This document shows positions 40,860 to 48,625 of a DNA stretch of 64,000 nucleotides, piece by piece (positions within the stretch are counted from its first letter, which is position 1; every line of letters starts with the position of its first letter). Both the position numbers and the translations under genes were made by a program. The notes under the pieces were generated by a model, which worked only from the letters and a program-made list of their open reading frames with translations, searched no databases and was not told where the DNA came from. Source of the stretch: a virus; IMG/VR virus record IMGVR_UViG_3300044816_000098, positions 1 to 64,000 of that record; one strand, written 5' to 3'.

Positions 40860-41428
40860 CCGCCAAGGACATCGAGCTTCCCGTGATCCCGTGCGACACC
40901 AAGCCGCAGGCGGGGAAGGGGTTCAGCTTCCTCCGGGAGTTCATGGAGAAGTACGACTACCAGGAGCTGTACAAGAAGCTCCAGGAACGGCGCGAGGAGG
41001 ACTGGACCAAGTGGGTCCAGCGCTTCGAGGAGGACCCGAGCTTCTTCAACGCTTGGCGCTACGTCGAGGGGCACCCTCTGTTCTGGCGCTTCGAGGCCCC
41101 GTCCAATGGTGACGCCTGGTTCCACGAGGAGTTCCTCGTCCACGACCAGGGGGTTGCCGAGGGGCTGGAGATCCAGGTCGTCCACGTCAACCCGGAGGAC
41201 GACAGGATCTCGGACGACGAGGCGAAGAACACCGCCGTCCGGATCTGGTACGAGGTGATGCCCTGCCTCCTGGGCCCGCAGAGCAAGCACCGCATCCACG
41301 CCTACGAGGCGGACGGCGGAGGGAAGACCTACGAGGCGGCCATAGTCATGGCCGCGCAGGAGATCCACCGGGTCTACGGCAACGACCGCCGGGTCCTGGA
41401 CGAGGAGTTCGGGGAGGACATGTTCTAG
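40856..41428 (+). CDS. Hypothetical protein (190 aa)
   Basis: ATG 40856 overlaps the previous stop. The product is acidic and aromatic-rich (FEEDPSFFNAWRYVEGHPLFWRFEA), with an alpha/beta C-terminus (KTYEAAIVMAAQEIHRVYGNDRRVLDEEFGEDMF). It has no recognised motif. It overlaps the next GTG by 1 nt. Confidence 0.78.
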   Translation: MTAKDIELPVIPCDTKPQAGKGFSFLREFMEKYDYQELYKKLQERREEDWTKWVQRFEEDPSFFNAWRYVEGHPLFWRFEAPSNGDAWFHEEFLVHDQGVAEGLEIQVVHVNPEDDRISDDEAKNTAVRIWYEVMPCLLGPQSKHRIHAYEADGGGKTYEAAIVMAAQEIHRVYGNDRRVLDEEFGEDMF

Positions 41429-41745
41429 TGGTTGAGGGACTGCACACCTACGAGGACGGCTACGAAGAGGGCTCGTACGACGGGTACATGGAGGGCTGCA
41501 AGGACCAGGAGCAGTGCGTCCCGCCGTGGTTCCGCCGGTTCTTCTGGTGGGGCAAGGAGCAGTTGTCCTTCCCGAAGAAGCCCTTCTACATCGGGGGTAC
41601 CGACGAGTACTGCAACGCCACCTTCGGGATCCGGCTGATCAACGGGGTGCTGTTCGTCCGGTACGGGCGCAAGATCCACGACGAGATGAACATGAACTGC
41701 CCCGTTTGCGTAGCGGCCAGGGCTGAAGAAAAGGACACGACATGA
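41428..41745 (+). CDS. Hypothetical protein (105 aa)
   Basis: GTG 41428 shares its G with the previous TAG. The N-terminus is unusually Tyr/Gly/Glu-rich (YEDGYEEGSYDGYMEGCKDQEQC), followed by an aromatic-basic PPWFRRFFWWGKEQL patch and a final CPVCVAARAEEK. A zinc site from the four cysteines is possible. Function is unknown. Confidence 0.72.
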   Translation: MVEGLHTYEDGYEEGSYDGYMEGCKDQEQCVPPWFRRFFWWGKEQLSFPKKPFYIGGTDEYCNATFGIRLINGVLFVRYGRKIHDEMNMNCPVCVAARAEEKDTT

Positions 41746-42017
41746 GGGTAACGATCGACCCGGACGACTCCGAGGAACTGGCGGAGGACTTGGCCCGCTG
41801 GCGCCCGCACCAGATCGTGGAGCTGGTCGAGCAGATCGACAAGCACATGGGGGAGTGGGACCTCGTTCTCAAGCTCAAGGTGTGGGTCGAGACGGAGATG
41901 GTCGAGTACGTCGCGGAGCAGACCTCGTCCCACGCGGTCCTGGGCCTCTGCTTCCGCAATCCGATCTCCGGGGAGACGATCCACCAGGATCCACACAAGG
42001 AGTGCATCCTCCGGTGA
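41742..42017 (+). CDS. Hypothetical helical protein (91 aa)
   Basis: ATG 41742 overlaps the preceding TGA. The product starts MRVTIDPDDSEELAEDLARW and contains a long amphipathic helix (QIVELVEQIDKHMGEWDLVLKLKVWVE). No motif was recognised. Its stop overlaps the next ATG. Confidence 0.72.
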   Translation: MRVTIDPDDSEELAEDLARWRPHQIVELVEQIDKHMGEWDLVLKLKVWVETEMVEYVAEQTSSHAVLGLCFRNPISGETIHQDPHKECILR

Positions 42018-42322
42018 TGGGCTTCATGCTCGACTGGATCCGGGCCAGGAGGAAGCTGATCCAGCAGGACATGGAACAGCTTCCTCCGCCCCCTTTGTCG
42101 CCCCGGCTCGATGAGAACCATGACTGCTACAAGTCGCCGTTCCCCCGGGCAGTGGTCCTCGCCTCGCCCATGCTGCCGCTGGAACCGTGCCCGGCATGCG
42201 GCCACGCGATCCTGGCCCACACCTACACGGAGCCGTGCGCCCTGTGCACGCTGTTCATGCAGGGGCGCGTGTGGAACTCCCTGATCAAGAACCTGATGAA
42301 GAAGAATCGAGGACCCGCCTGA
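42017..42322 (+). CDS. Small zinc-binding protein
   Basis: ATG 42017 overlaps the previous TGA (TGATG). The 101-residue product has a basic N-terminal helix (LDWIRARRKLIQQDM), a Pro-rich stretch and CPACGHAILAHTYTEPCALCTLF, a compact C2H2-C2 zinc module. It ends KKNRGPA. Function is unknown. Confidence 0.75.
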   Translation: MGFMLDWIRARRKLIQQDMEQLPPPPLSPRLDENHDCYKSPFPRAVVLASPMLPLEPCPACGHAILAHTYTEPCALCTLFMQGRVWNSLIKNLMKKNRGPA

Positions 42323-42843
42323 TGCCATCTCAGAACATCGTTTTCCGGACCACCGGCCTCCTGCTGAAGAGGATCTCCATCCGGGACCCGAAGGGCGTCA
42401 AGATGCCCGGGGCCACGGCCCGGCGTGACCTGGAGCGCTGGTACAGCGCGCTGGAGATCGCCCTGTCCAAGGTCAAGCTCGACCCGGCCGAGGCCGTCTT
42501 CCTCATCAAGGTCGTCGGGACGGAGCCGGAACACAACGATCACTTCGTGGAGTTCCTGGGCGCGGCGATTCAGGACTCCGACGAGGAGGGCTTCGAGCAC
42601 GTCCGGGCCCGGCTCATCCACAAGGTCTCGCAGTGGGACTTCATCACCCTGTGGGCCGTGGTGGACGCCTGCGAGCGGTACGTGGTCTACCAGGCCCGCA
42701 ACGCGGGGGACCCCAAGGTCACCCTGGGGATGGCCCTACACCAGGTGGGCCTGCACAGCTACATGGTGACCCCCGAGGAGCTGGCGGCCCTGGAGGCCGC
42801 TGAGGCTGCTCCGCCGGTCGAGCTGGAGGTTCCGGTCGCATGA
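42322..42843 (+). CDS. Hypothetical protein (173 aa)
   Basis: ATG 42322 overlaps the previous TGA. The product is mainly helical: LERWYSALEIALSKVKLDP, HFVEFLGAAIQDSDEEGFEHVRARLIHK and a C-terminal EELAALEAAEAAPPVELEV tail. It has no cysteine cluster. It overlaps the next gene by 4 nt. Confidence 0.75.
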   Translation: MPSQNIVFRTTGLLLKRISIRDPKGVKMPGATARRDLERWYSALEIALSKVKLDPAEAVFLIKVVGTEPEHNDHFVEFLGAAIQDSDEEGFEHVRARLIHKVSQWDFITLWAVVDACERYVVYQARNAGDPKVTLGMALHQVGLHSYMVTPEELAALEAAEAAPPVELEVPVA

Positions 42844-43037
42844 TGTCCGACGAGGAGGCCGAGGCTCTCCTGAGAGGCGACGAGCACGACGGCCCGAGAG
42901 TCGCCACCTTCGTCGCGGAGTACCAGAGCGACTGCTTCGAGTGCGGGGGCATGGTCGTGCCCGGTGACCTGGCCGGATACGTGAACGACGATACCGAGGC
43001 GACCTGTCCCGAGTGCCTGGACAAACTGACCCGATGA
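42840..43037 (+). CDS. Small zinc-ribbon protein (65 aa)
   Basis: The ATGATG at 42840 overlaps the previous TGA. CFECGGMVVPGDLAGYVNDDTEATCPEC forms a C4 ribbon with 20 residues between the pairs; the N-terminus is acidic. It is the last gene before the palindrome promoter at 43044. Confidence 0.75.
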   Translation: MMSDEEAEALLRGDEHDGPRVATFVAEYQSDCFECGGMVVPGDLAGYVNDDTEATCPECLDKLTR

Positions 43038-43043
43038 AGGGGC

Positions 43044-43072
43044 TTGTACTCCTGCAATCGCAGGAGTAGAGT
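43044..43072 (+). promoter_or_regulatory. Palindrome promoter: TTGTAC-N17-TAGAGT (perfect dyad)
   Basis: The spacer is identical to those at 31018 and 62442, with CTCCTGC and GCAGGAG arms around AATC. The leader ATCAGCACAAC-GACTCCCCGGAGG leads to ATG 43109. Confidence 0.88.
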
Positions 43073-43108
43073 TCCACTCATCAGCACAACGACTCCCCGG
43101 AGGCTCAC

Positions 43109-44035
43109 ATGGAAACCACCTCGCGACCCATCGCCCACGCATCGGCCGTCTCCGGCATCCTGAACCGCGCCGGGTTCCGCAAGTGCATCGACGTCGTTGG
43201 CTTCGAGACCATCCAGATCGCTCACGTCACCCAGGTCTGGTACACCCCGGCTCGCACCGAGGTTATGAGCGACGTGCTCGACCAGATGGACGAGGTGCTC
43301 AAGGAGAAGGGCTACACCGTCCGGAAGACCACCTCGGAGACTTCGGGCAGCCTGATGCTGGAGGTCACCAAGGGCGAGGACACCCTGGCAACTGAGGAGC
43401 CGGTCAAGGTGACCGTCCGGGAGGTCCGTCAGGTCCTTCTCCAGACCTGTTACGAGGTCACCACTGGCACCTCCGGCTTCAACGTCCAGACGTTCTGGTC
43501 CGACAAGAGCCTCATCCGGGTTTCCTTCGAGCTGAAGCCGTGGACCACCTTCGAGGACGGTCCCGGGGCCGAGCGCAAGCACATCGAGTGCACTCTGGCC
43601 ATGTACGAGATCAACCTGAACGCTGCCGGATACGCCACCGAGCGACTCCGGGACTCGGAGGGCGGTCTCGTTGACGCCATCCTGGTCGGCCCTCCCGGGA
43701 CGGAGTTCTACACCGACGGACAGCGCAGCACCTGGGCTGTCATCAAGGAGGAGCGCGAGCACATGCAGCAGCAGACCCAGGAGGCCCAGACGCTGACGCT
43801 GGTCCGTGAGGCGATCGAGAACGACGACCTGGCCTACTCCACCCGCAAGGCGGGACCGTGGTCGATCTTCGTTCTCTACCTGGTGCCCTTCAAGAACAAG
43901 GTCCGGCGGGCGGAGGTCTCCTTCGACTTCGAACTCGGCGGCTACGTCGTCATCGGCCGTCTGGGATTCAGGTACGACCGGACGTTCGACCTCCAGAAGG
44001 TCCTGGAGCACCTGCGGGACGAGCTGAAGGACTGA
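43109..44035 (+). CDS. Hypothetical protein (308 aa)
   Basis: The product has an N-terminal segment (AHASAVSGILNRAGFRKCIDVVGFETIQ) followed by RKTTSETSGSLMLEVTKGED, then an extended beta/alpha region with a clear repeat-like pattern of hydrophobic strands, and ends VLEHLRDELKD. The early FxxAHASAVSGILNRAGF block is typical of small actinophage proteins of unknown role. It is transcribed from a strong palindrome promoter and closed by a terminator. Confidence 0.82.
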   Translation: METTSRPIAHASAVSGILNRAGFRKCIDVVGFETIQIAHVTQVWYTPARTEVMSDVLDQMDEVLKEKGYTVRKTTSETSGSLMLEVTKGEDTLATEEPVKVTVREVRQVLLQTCYEVTTGTSGFNVQTFWSDKSLIRVSFELKPWTTFEDGPGAERKHIECTLAMYEINLNAAGYATERLRDSEGGLVDAILVGPPGTEFYTDGQRSTWAVIKEEREHMQQQTQEAQTLTLVREAIENDDLAYSTRKAGPWSIFVLYLVPFKNKVRRAEVSFDFELGGYVVIGRLGFRYDRTFDLQKVLEHLRDELKD

Positions 44036-44047
44036 CACCCTTCCTGT

Positions 44048-44076
44048 GAGGGCGGTGGGGACTTCCCACCGCCCTC
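44048..44076 (+). terminator. 12-bp hairpin terminator
   Basis: GAGGGCGGTGGG (44048-44059) pairs perfectly with CCCACCGCCCTC (44065-44076) around a 5-nt loop; the T-tract is weak. Confidence 0.75.
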
Positions 44077-44099
44077 GGTCCTGCCCTCCGGAGGTTGCC

Positions 44100-44339
44100 A
44101 TGCACGCCGTGTACGAGATCCACAAGGTCGTCAACGAAGCGACCCATCAGCACGAGCCCATGCTGATCAGCCGGGACGCGGGGGAGACCTACGAGCCCAT
44201 GACGCTGTCCGGCAAGCAGGTCGACGAACTCTTCCGGATCGCCATCGCGAAGGAAGCCCGTCCCTGCGTCCGCTATGACGACGGTCGGGTCCAGACCGGC
44301 CACTACGTATTCGTCCCGCAGGAGACCAAGAAGGAGTAA
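44100..44339 (+). CDS. Small hypothetical protein (79 aa)
   Basis: ATG 44100 follows CTCCGGAGGTTGCC. The product (MHAVYEIHKVVNEATHQHEPMLISRD) has an alternating strand/turn pattern and a helix (SGKQVDELFRIAIAKEA). It resembles small soluble host-takeover proteins in size only. It is 5 nt from the next gene. Confidence 0.7.
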   Translation: MHAVYEIHKVVNEATHQHEPMLISRDAGETYEPMTLSGKQVDELFRIAIAKEARPCVRYDDGRVQTGHYVFVPQETKKE

Positions 44340-44344
44340 CCCCC

Positions 44345-44605
44345 ATGACTACGAGGCTCAAGGACGACGAGAAGACCCTCTGGATGGCCTACGCGGACGG
44401 CGAGGTCCTCGGATGCGGTGAGAAGTCGGAGACGGTCGTACAGGCCCTGTTCCTGGCTTACCAGAAGGACCTGGGGCTGGATGACGCCCAGCGCGAGGAC
44501 CTGTTCCTGGATCTCAAGCTCGGAGACTGGTTCGTCGTCGACCCGGTCTTCTGCTCCAGCTACCGCCAGCGCGCCTACTTCGTCAGGAAGGTACCGAAAC
44601 TATGA
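44345..44605 (+). CDS. Small hypothetical protein (86 aa)
   Basis: ATG 44345 follows AAGAAGGAGTAACCCCC. The product is acidic with WMAYADGEVLGCGEKSETVVQALFLAY and GDWFVVDPVFCSSY. No motif was recognised. It overlaps the next start by 4 nt. Confidence 0.7.
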   Translation: MTTRLKDDEKTLWMAYADGEVLGCGEKSETVVQALFLAYQKDLGLDDAQREDLFLDLKLGDWFVVDPVFCSSYRQRAYFVRKVPKL

Positions 44606-44829
44606 GCGAGCAAGTGGGTTACCGCAAGATCGCGCCGCGTGACCTCGAAATCGGGGACATGATCTGGGTGAACGGCCGCCTGGAGATGATCGGGGGACTC
44701 GGCAGCTACGGCCCCGCTCCCGACCGGCCGTGGGACTGCCCCATCCGGCCGGACTGGCGGGCCTACAACATCCACACCCAGTCCGGGGATGTGTGGTGGG
44801 GAGAGCCGGTGTTCCCGGGTAAGAAGTAG
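44602..44829 (+). CDS. Small beta-rich hypothetical protein (75 aa)
   Basis: ATG 44602 overlaps the previous TGA. The product contains RDLEIGDMIWVNGRLEMI and ends SGDVWWGEPVFPGKK, a pattern of short strands suggesting a small barrel. Function is unknown. The palindrome promoter at 44833 starts 3 nt after its stop. Confidence 0.7.
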   Translation: MSEQVGYRKIAPRDLEIGDMIWVNGRLEMIGGLGSYGPAPDRPWDCPIRPDWRAYNIHTQSGDVWWGEPVFPGKK

Positions 44830-44832
44830 GGG

Positions 44833-44861
44833 TTGTACTCCCGTAATCCTTGTAGTACCGT
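44833..44861 (+). promoter_or_regulatory. Palindrome promoter: TTGTAC-N17-TACCGT
   Basis: Half-sites are CTCCCGTAAT and CCTTGTAG. The leader contains GGCCAGAGAGACAC and GACTCCCAGGAGG before ATG 44900. Confidence 0.84.
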
Positions 44862-44899
44862 CCAACAGGCCAGAGAGACACGACTCCCAGGAGGTCACC

Positions 44900-45559
44900 A
44901 TGACGGACTCCGAACTGCCGGAACCCCACAAGGGCGCTGTCGCCAAGCGTTTCCGCGTCCAGCTCAAGAAGGCATTCCCGAAGACGACCTTCATGGTCAC
45001 GTCCAACCGGCACCGCTGGTCCTCGGAGATCCGGGTCCTGTGGATCGGCGGCCCCTCCCAGGAGGAGGTCCAGGCCGAATTGGGAACCGACTACGCGGGC
45101 CTGGTACTGGACCACAAGTCCTTGAGTTCCGTTGAGGAGCTGGAGGTTCACCCTCCGGACGAGATCTTCGTTCCGAAGCAGCGGTCCTCCAAGGGGCGCC
45201 TGATGCGGGACAACACCTTCGTCCTGGGGATGTACCCCGGAGAGAAGCCCCTCCTCCAGATCCGTCAGTCCAGCCCCTTCGAGGCTCTCCTGAGGGTTGT
45301 CCCCGACGACGAACACGAGGACGAGGAGGACCTCTCCCCGCGCATGGTGACCTCGCTCAGCCCCTCGGGCAGCAAGTTGCAGATCTACTCGGTCGCCGCC
45401 CTGGTCATGGCCGACAACAACGGCTTCAACGCCGGTGAGATCGTGTGGATCGGCCGGACCATCGCCACCGTGCTGGAGCAGACGGACCGCGTGCTGGCCT
45501 CCCGGGGTGACGGTCTGCCCCTGCTGCCGGTCACCTCGGCGTTGCTCAGTCTCTTCTGA
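44900..45559 (+). CDS. Protein with LPD29-like N-terminal domain
   Basis: ATG 44900 is set by the leader; earlier in-frame codons lie in the promoter. Residues about 12-60 (VAKRFRVQLKKAFPKTTFMVTSNRHRWSSEIRVLWIGGPSQEEVQ) resemble the small alpha/beta LPD29 module of large polyvalent proteins (KxxFPxTKFSV...SIxVxWxDGPxxxEV). The rest (219 residues in all) includes an acidic DDEHEDEEDLS loop. LPD29-type domains occur in proteins delivered by mobile elements; function is unresolved. Confidence 0.8.
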   Translation: MTDSELPEPHKGAVAKRFRVQLKKAFPKTTFMVTSNRHRWSSEIRVLWIGGPSQEEVQAELGTDYAGLVLDHKSLSSVEELEVHPPDEIFVPKQRSSKGRLMRDNTFVLGMYPGEKPLLQIRQSSPFEALLRVVPDDEHEDEEDLSPRMVTSLSPSGSKLQIYSVAALVMADNNGFNAGEIVWIGRTIATVLEQTDRVLASRGDGLPLLPVTSALLSLF

Positions 45560-45583
45560 GATTTAAAAATCCTGCCAGAGGGC

Positions 45584-45613
45584 TTGCTACTACAAGGATG
45601 CCAGGAGTAATGT
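45584..45613 (+). promoter_or_regulatory. Palindrome promoter variant: TTGCTA-N18-TAATGT
   Basis: A one-base insertion makes the spacer 18 bp. Half-sites are CTACAAGGAT and GCCAGGAG. The leader has TTGTCAGCAGCACC and GACTCCTTCAGGAG before ATG 45654. Confidence 0.78.
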
Positions 45614-45653
45614 CTTCCTTGTCAGCAGCACCCGACTCCTTCAGGAGATGCAC

Positions 45654-46553
45654 ATGACCACTCAGCTCACCGGCTTCCAGAAGAACTTCATGGGAGATGT
45701 CGTCAGGGAGCACGCGGTTGCTACCGACCACAGCCCCTACTGCTGCGAGACGGCTCGCCGGTATGAGGAGCAGCTCGCCGACTGCACCCTGAAGCCCGAC
45801 GTGAAGGGTGCGGGAAACGCTGAGTGGAAGCGCAACAACGGAGGAGGCACCGGCCGAGCGACTGCTATGAAGGGCTCTCCCGCCAGTGACGCCCAGGTCA
45901 ACTACGTCAAGGGCCTGATGCTGGAGCGCGACTACTCCGCACTGGAGGGCAAGACCTGGAACGCGATGCTGGCCAACGGGATGTCCGTCCGGGAGGCGTC
46001 CACCATCATCCAGAAGCTGAAGGAGCGCAGCCGCCGCAACGACATCGTGTCCTCAGACGGCATCGTCGGCCGCCCGGCCAGCGACAAGCAGGTCTCGTTC
46101 ATCCTGAGCCTGGCCGACCAGAAGGACTGGTCGCAGGAAGCCCCTGAGGCCACCGCCATCCAGGCTGCGATCGACGACCGCGAGATCGGCATCAAGGACG
46201 CCTCGGCCGCCATCAACTACCTGATCGGCTGCCCCAAGCTCGTCGCCTCGGTCACCGCGAAGGAGACCGGGACCGAGGGGATCTACTTCTTCGAGGGCGA
46301 GTACTACAAGGTCCAGCGTGCGGTGCACGGCTCGGGTCGCCTCTACTCGAAGAAGTTCGACCGCGAAGAGGAGAGCTGGAGCCGGGGCGGTTCGCTCGGC
46401 AAGCTCACCCCCGAGTTCCTGGTCACCCAGGAGCAGGCCAAGCAGTTCGGTGACCTCTACGGGCAGTGCATCCGGTGTCACGCCACGCTGACCGACGAAG
46501 AGAGCATCGAGAGGGGAGTCGGACCCATCTGCTTCTCCAAGATGGGCTTCTGA
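45654..46553 (+). CDS. Protein with duplicated helical module and DUF6011-like C-terminus
   Basis: ATG 45654 is preferred over the ATG two codons upstream because the leader normally ends CACATG. The 299-residue protein has two copies of one module: PASDAQVNYVKGLML...SVREASTIIQKL (about residues 77-122) and PASDKQVSFILSLAD...GIKDASAAINYL (about 143-193), a pattern like DUF3072-type helical repeats. A beta-rich region (GIYFFEGEYYKVQRA) and a C-terminal CIRCHATLTDEESIERGVGPICFSKMG zinc motif (DUF6011-like) follow. Such proteins are common in actinophages; function is unknown. Confidence 0.85.
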   Translation: MTTQLTGFQKNFMGDVVREHAVATDHSPYCCETARRYEEQLADCTLKPDVKGAGNAEWKRNNGGGTGRATAMKGSPASDAQVNYVKGLMLERDYSALEGKTWNAMLANGMSVREASTIIQKLKERSRRNDIVSSDGIVGRPASDKQVSFILSLADQKDWSQEAPEATAIQAAIDDREIGIKDASAAINYLIGCPKLVASVTAKETGTEGIYFFEGEYYKVQRAVHGSGRLYSKKFDREEESWSRGGSLGKLTPEFLVTQEQAKQFGDLYGQCIRCHATLTDEESIERGVGPICFSKMGF

Positions 46554-46560
46554 TCCGCCT

Positions 46561-46584
46561 GGGGCCGGGTGTCCGCCCGGCCCC
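46561..46584 (+). terminator. GC hairpin without U-tract
   Basis: GGGGCCGGG (46561-46569) pairs with CCCGGCCCC (46576-46584) around a 6-nt loop, 7 nt after the preceding stop. Confidence 0.5.
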
Positions 46585-46615
46585 TCCCGCCAGAGACACA
46601 AGAAGGAGCACCACC

Positions 46616-46804
46616 ATGAACCAGACCCTCAAGCAGCCCGAGACCCCCACCGAGTGGGCCGGTGCCGCGCTGCTGTGCCTGGGCGTTCTGTGCGCCCTGT
46701 CCGTCGCCTGGACCCTCGGGTTCTCAGGCTTCGTCGAGATCTTCGTGGCCATCATGGCCCTGTTCTTCGGCGCCCGGATGTACTTCGGTTCGGCCAAGAG
46801 CTGA
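46616..46804 (+). CDS. Small two-helix membrane protein (62 aa)
   Basis: ATG 46616 follows AGAAGGAGCACCACC. Two hydrophobic segments lie at about residues 13-33 (AGAALLCLGVLCALSVAWTL) and 36-56 (GFVEIFVAIMALFFGARMYF), ending SAKS. A hairpin topology with both ends inside is predicted. Function is unknown. Confidence 0.72.
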   Translation: MNQTLKQPETPTEWAGAALLCLGVLCALSVAWTLGFSGFVEIFVAIMALFFGARMYFGSAKS

Positions 46805-46842
46805 CCTACCCGCCAGACGACCCGACTCCCTAGGAGGCAGCC

Positions 46843-47559
46843 ATGCCCACTCAGCACAAGCGCAAGAACATCACTCCCAGCTCGGTCAGCCGTCAGCTCC
46901 GGGCCCACGCCGGTCACGAGCCCTACGTCCACAACGCGAACCACGGCGGGTTCGAGATCCGCGAGAAGAGCAAGGACCCGGCGGTCCTGACGATCACCTA
47001 CCGAGGTGTGGAGCGGGACCACCTGGCCCGCGAGGATCGGATCAAGGCGTTCCGCGAGGAGATGCGGCGCCTGCGGATGAGCCTGACCGACATCCTGGGT
47101 CTGGAGGTGTGCTGGGGCATGGACTCCACGGGGGAGGTCGACACCTCGCACCTGCTGATCTCCATGGACCCCATCGAGCGCCCTGGGGGCCACGAGAAGG
47201 TCCCGACCGTCGCGGAGGTCACCCAGGTCTCCACGGAGGTCGGGAAGGCTCCTGTGGCCCCTCCGGAGGGCATCCTGACCACCTTCGTCGAGGACGTCTT
47301 CCGGGGGAAGGAGCCCTATGACGAGGAGCGGCCCGAGGGCGGCAGTTTCCGGGACCTGTTCATCGGCCCGATGGAGATCCTCGGCACCAACAAGGCCATC
47401 GCCTTCGCGCACGCCATCTCGACCGATGACGGCAAGGCCGAGTCCCTGGAACGGGCCCTGCACCACAAGGTCCTGCTGGCCATCGCGGCCGGTGCCGAGG
47501 ACCCGGCCCACCTGGCCATGCTGGCGCTGGAGACACAGCACCTGCCGCTGGCGCGCTGA
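46843..47559 (+). CDS. Hypothetical protein (238 aa)
   Basis: ATG 46843 follows GACTCCCTAGGAGGCAGCC. The product starts basic (MPTQHKRKNITPSSVSRQLRAHAG) and contains LTITYRGVERDHLAREDRIKAFREEMRRL and a helical C-terminus (ALHHKVLLAIAAGAEDPAHLAML). No recognised motif or membrane segment. Its leader has the CGCCAGACGA variant of the recurrent GCCAGAGA box. Confidence 0.8.
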   Translation: MPTQHKRKNITPSSVSRQLRAHAGHEPYVHNANHGGFEIREKSKDPAVLTITYRGVERDHLAREDRIKAFREEMRRLRMSLTDILGLEVCWGMDSTGEVDTSHLLISMDPIERPGGHEKVPTVAEVTQVSTEVGKAPVAPPEGILTTFVEDVFRGKEPYDEERPEGGSFRDLFIGPMEILGTNKAIAFAHAISTDDGKAESLERALHHKVLLAIAAGAEDPAHLAMLALETQHLPLAR

Positions 47560-47587
47560 GCACTGCGCTTGCCCGGAGTCCTTGGGG

Positions 47588-47616
47588 TTGTACTCCAAGG
47601 ATTGCGGGAGTAGCGT
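47588..47616 (+). promoter_or_regulatory. Palindrome promoter: TTGTAC-N17-TAGCGT
   Basis: This copy has a hybrid spacer: CTCCAAGGAT on the left and TGCGGGAG on the right. Leader GACTCCCAGGAGG precedes ATG 47649. Confidence 0.85.
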
Positions 47617-47648
47617 GAGCACTCGACACAGACTCCCAGGAGGTGCCT

Positions 47649-47993
47649 ATGGGCACGTACGAGCAGTTCATGGAAGACCGGGCGAAGGGCACCCGGAGGG
47701 GAAGCGGGCTCTCCATGGAAGACCGCATGGATGCCGCGATGAACGTGGACGAGGCATTCACGGACGCTCGGGGGAGGATTCAGACCTTCGTGGACGCCTA
47801 CCTCGTCCAGCGCCACCAGGAGATCAAGCACCTGAACGACCCGGGTGCCGCCATTCCCGGCGGGGAGTTCTACCAGATCGTGCACGACAGCGTTCAGCGG
47901 CTGAAGAGCGCCGGAACGAGCGACGCCGACGCCAAGCACCTCCTGCTGGACGACCTGCGGATTCTGCTGGACATGGTGGGTGGCTCCCGATGA
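47649..47993 (+). CDS. Hypothetical helical protein (114 aa)
   Basis: ATG 47649 is preferred to the GTG 6 nt upstream because of spacing from GGAGG. The product is helical: LSMEDRMDAAMNVDEAFTDARGRIQTFVDAYLVQRHQEIKHL. It contains no cysteine. It overlaps the next start (ATGA). Function is unknown. Confidence 0.75.
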   Translation: MGTYEQFMEDRAKGTRRGSGLSMEDRMDAAMNVDEAFTDARGRIQTFVDAYLVQRHQEIKHLNDPGAAIPGGEFYQIVHDSVQRLKSAGTSDADAKHLLLDDLRILLDMVGGSR

Positions 47994-48370
47994 GCGACAC
48001 CGTGACCTGGACCCCGTTCGAGCTGGAATGCGGTACGGACATCCAGTGGAAGGAGGGGGAGGAGTCCTTCGGGGACTTCGTGATCCGCAAGAACGAGGTC
48101 TGTGCCCTCCGGCGGGACATGGCGGAGTCGCAGCGCCAGCACAACCGGGCGATGGAGACCCTGCCGTGGAGCGAGTACACCCACTTCGCCAGTACCGATG
48201 GCGACGAGGGGATGCTCTCCGAGCTGTACTGCATGCGGTGCGTCAAGGATCCGAAGATCTCCTCGGAGGGCAGCGTGGTCATCGAGACCTACCAGGAGGA
48301 CATGGACAAGGTCGTCGAGGCCATGCTCAAGCACGAGTACGAAAAGCACGGAGGGCGTCCCTGTGGCTGA
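47990..48370 (+). CDS. Hypothetical protein (126 aa)
   Basis: ATG 47990 overlaps the previous TGA. The product has FVIRKNEVCALRRDMAESQRQHNRAM, then LYCMRCVKDPKISSEG and ends GGRPCG; the CMRC pair with the terminal Cys may bind zinc. The 8-nt overlap with the next gene implies coupling. Function is unknown. Confidence 0.75.
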   Translation: MSDTVTWTPFELECGTDIQWKEGEESFGDFVIRKNEVCALRRDMAESQRQHNRAMETLPWSEYTHFASTDGDEGMLSELYCMRCVKDPKISSEGSVVIETYQEDMDKVVEAMLKHEYEKHGGRPCG

Positions 48371-48617
48371 GAGCGATCAGGACGAGCGCGAGGTCATGAT
48401 CCCCGATCTGAGCCGGTACGCCTTCGTGGTCCGTGAGCCCGATCCGTACAGCGCCACGACCCAGCGCTTCGTGGATATCACCTGTCGCCTGGAGCACCCG
48501 GAGCCTTGGATGAGGCTGGTGCGGAGCATCCCGGACATCTTCCGGCCGGACCACGACTACTCATTGCCCGAGGTCCTGGAGATGATCCAGAACCACCACG
48601 ACAGCTTCCACGCCTAG
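48363..48617 (+). CDS. Small acidic hypothetical protein (84 aa)
   Basis: GTG 48363 lies in the last bases of the previous gene. The product (MAESDQDEREVMIPDLSRYAFVVREPD) has no recognised motif and ends in a helix with PEVLEMIQNHHDSFHA. Its TAG overlaps the TAGGAGG ribosome-binding site of the phosphatase gene. Confidence 0.68.
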   Translation: MAESDQDEREVMIPDLSRYAFVVREPDPYSATTQRFVDITCRLEHPEPWMRLVRSIPDIFRPDHDYSLPEVLEMIQNHHDSFHA

Positions 48618-48625
48618 GAGGCACC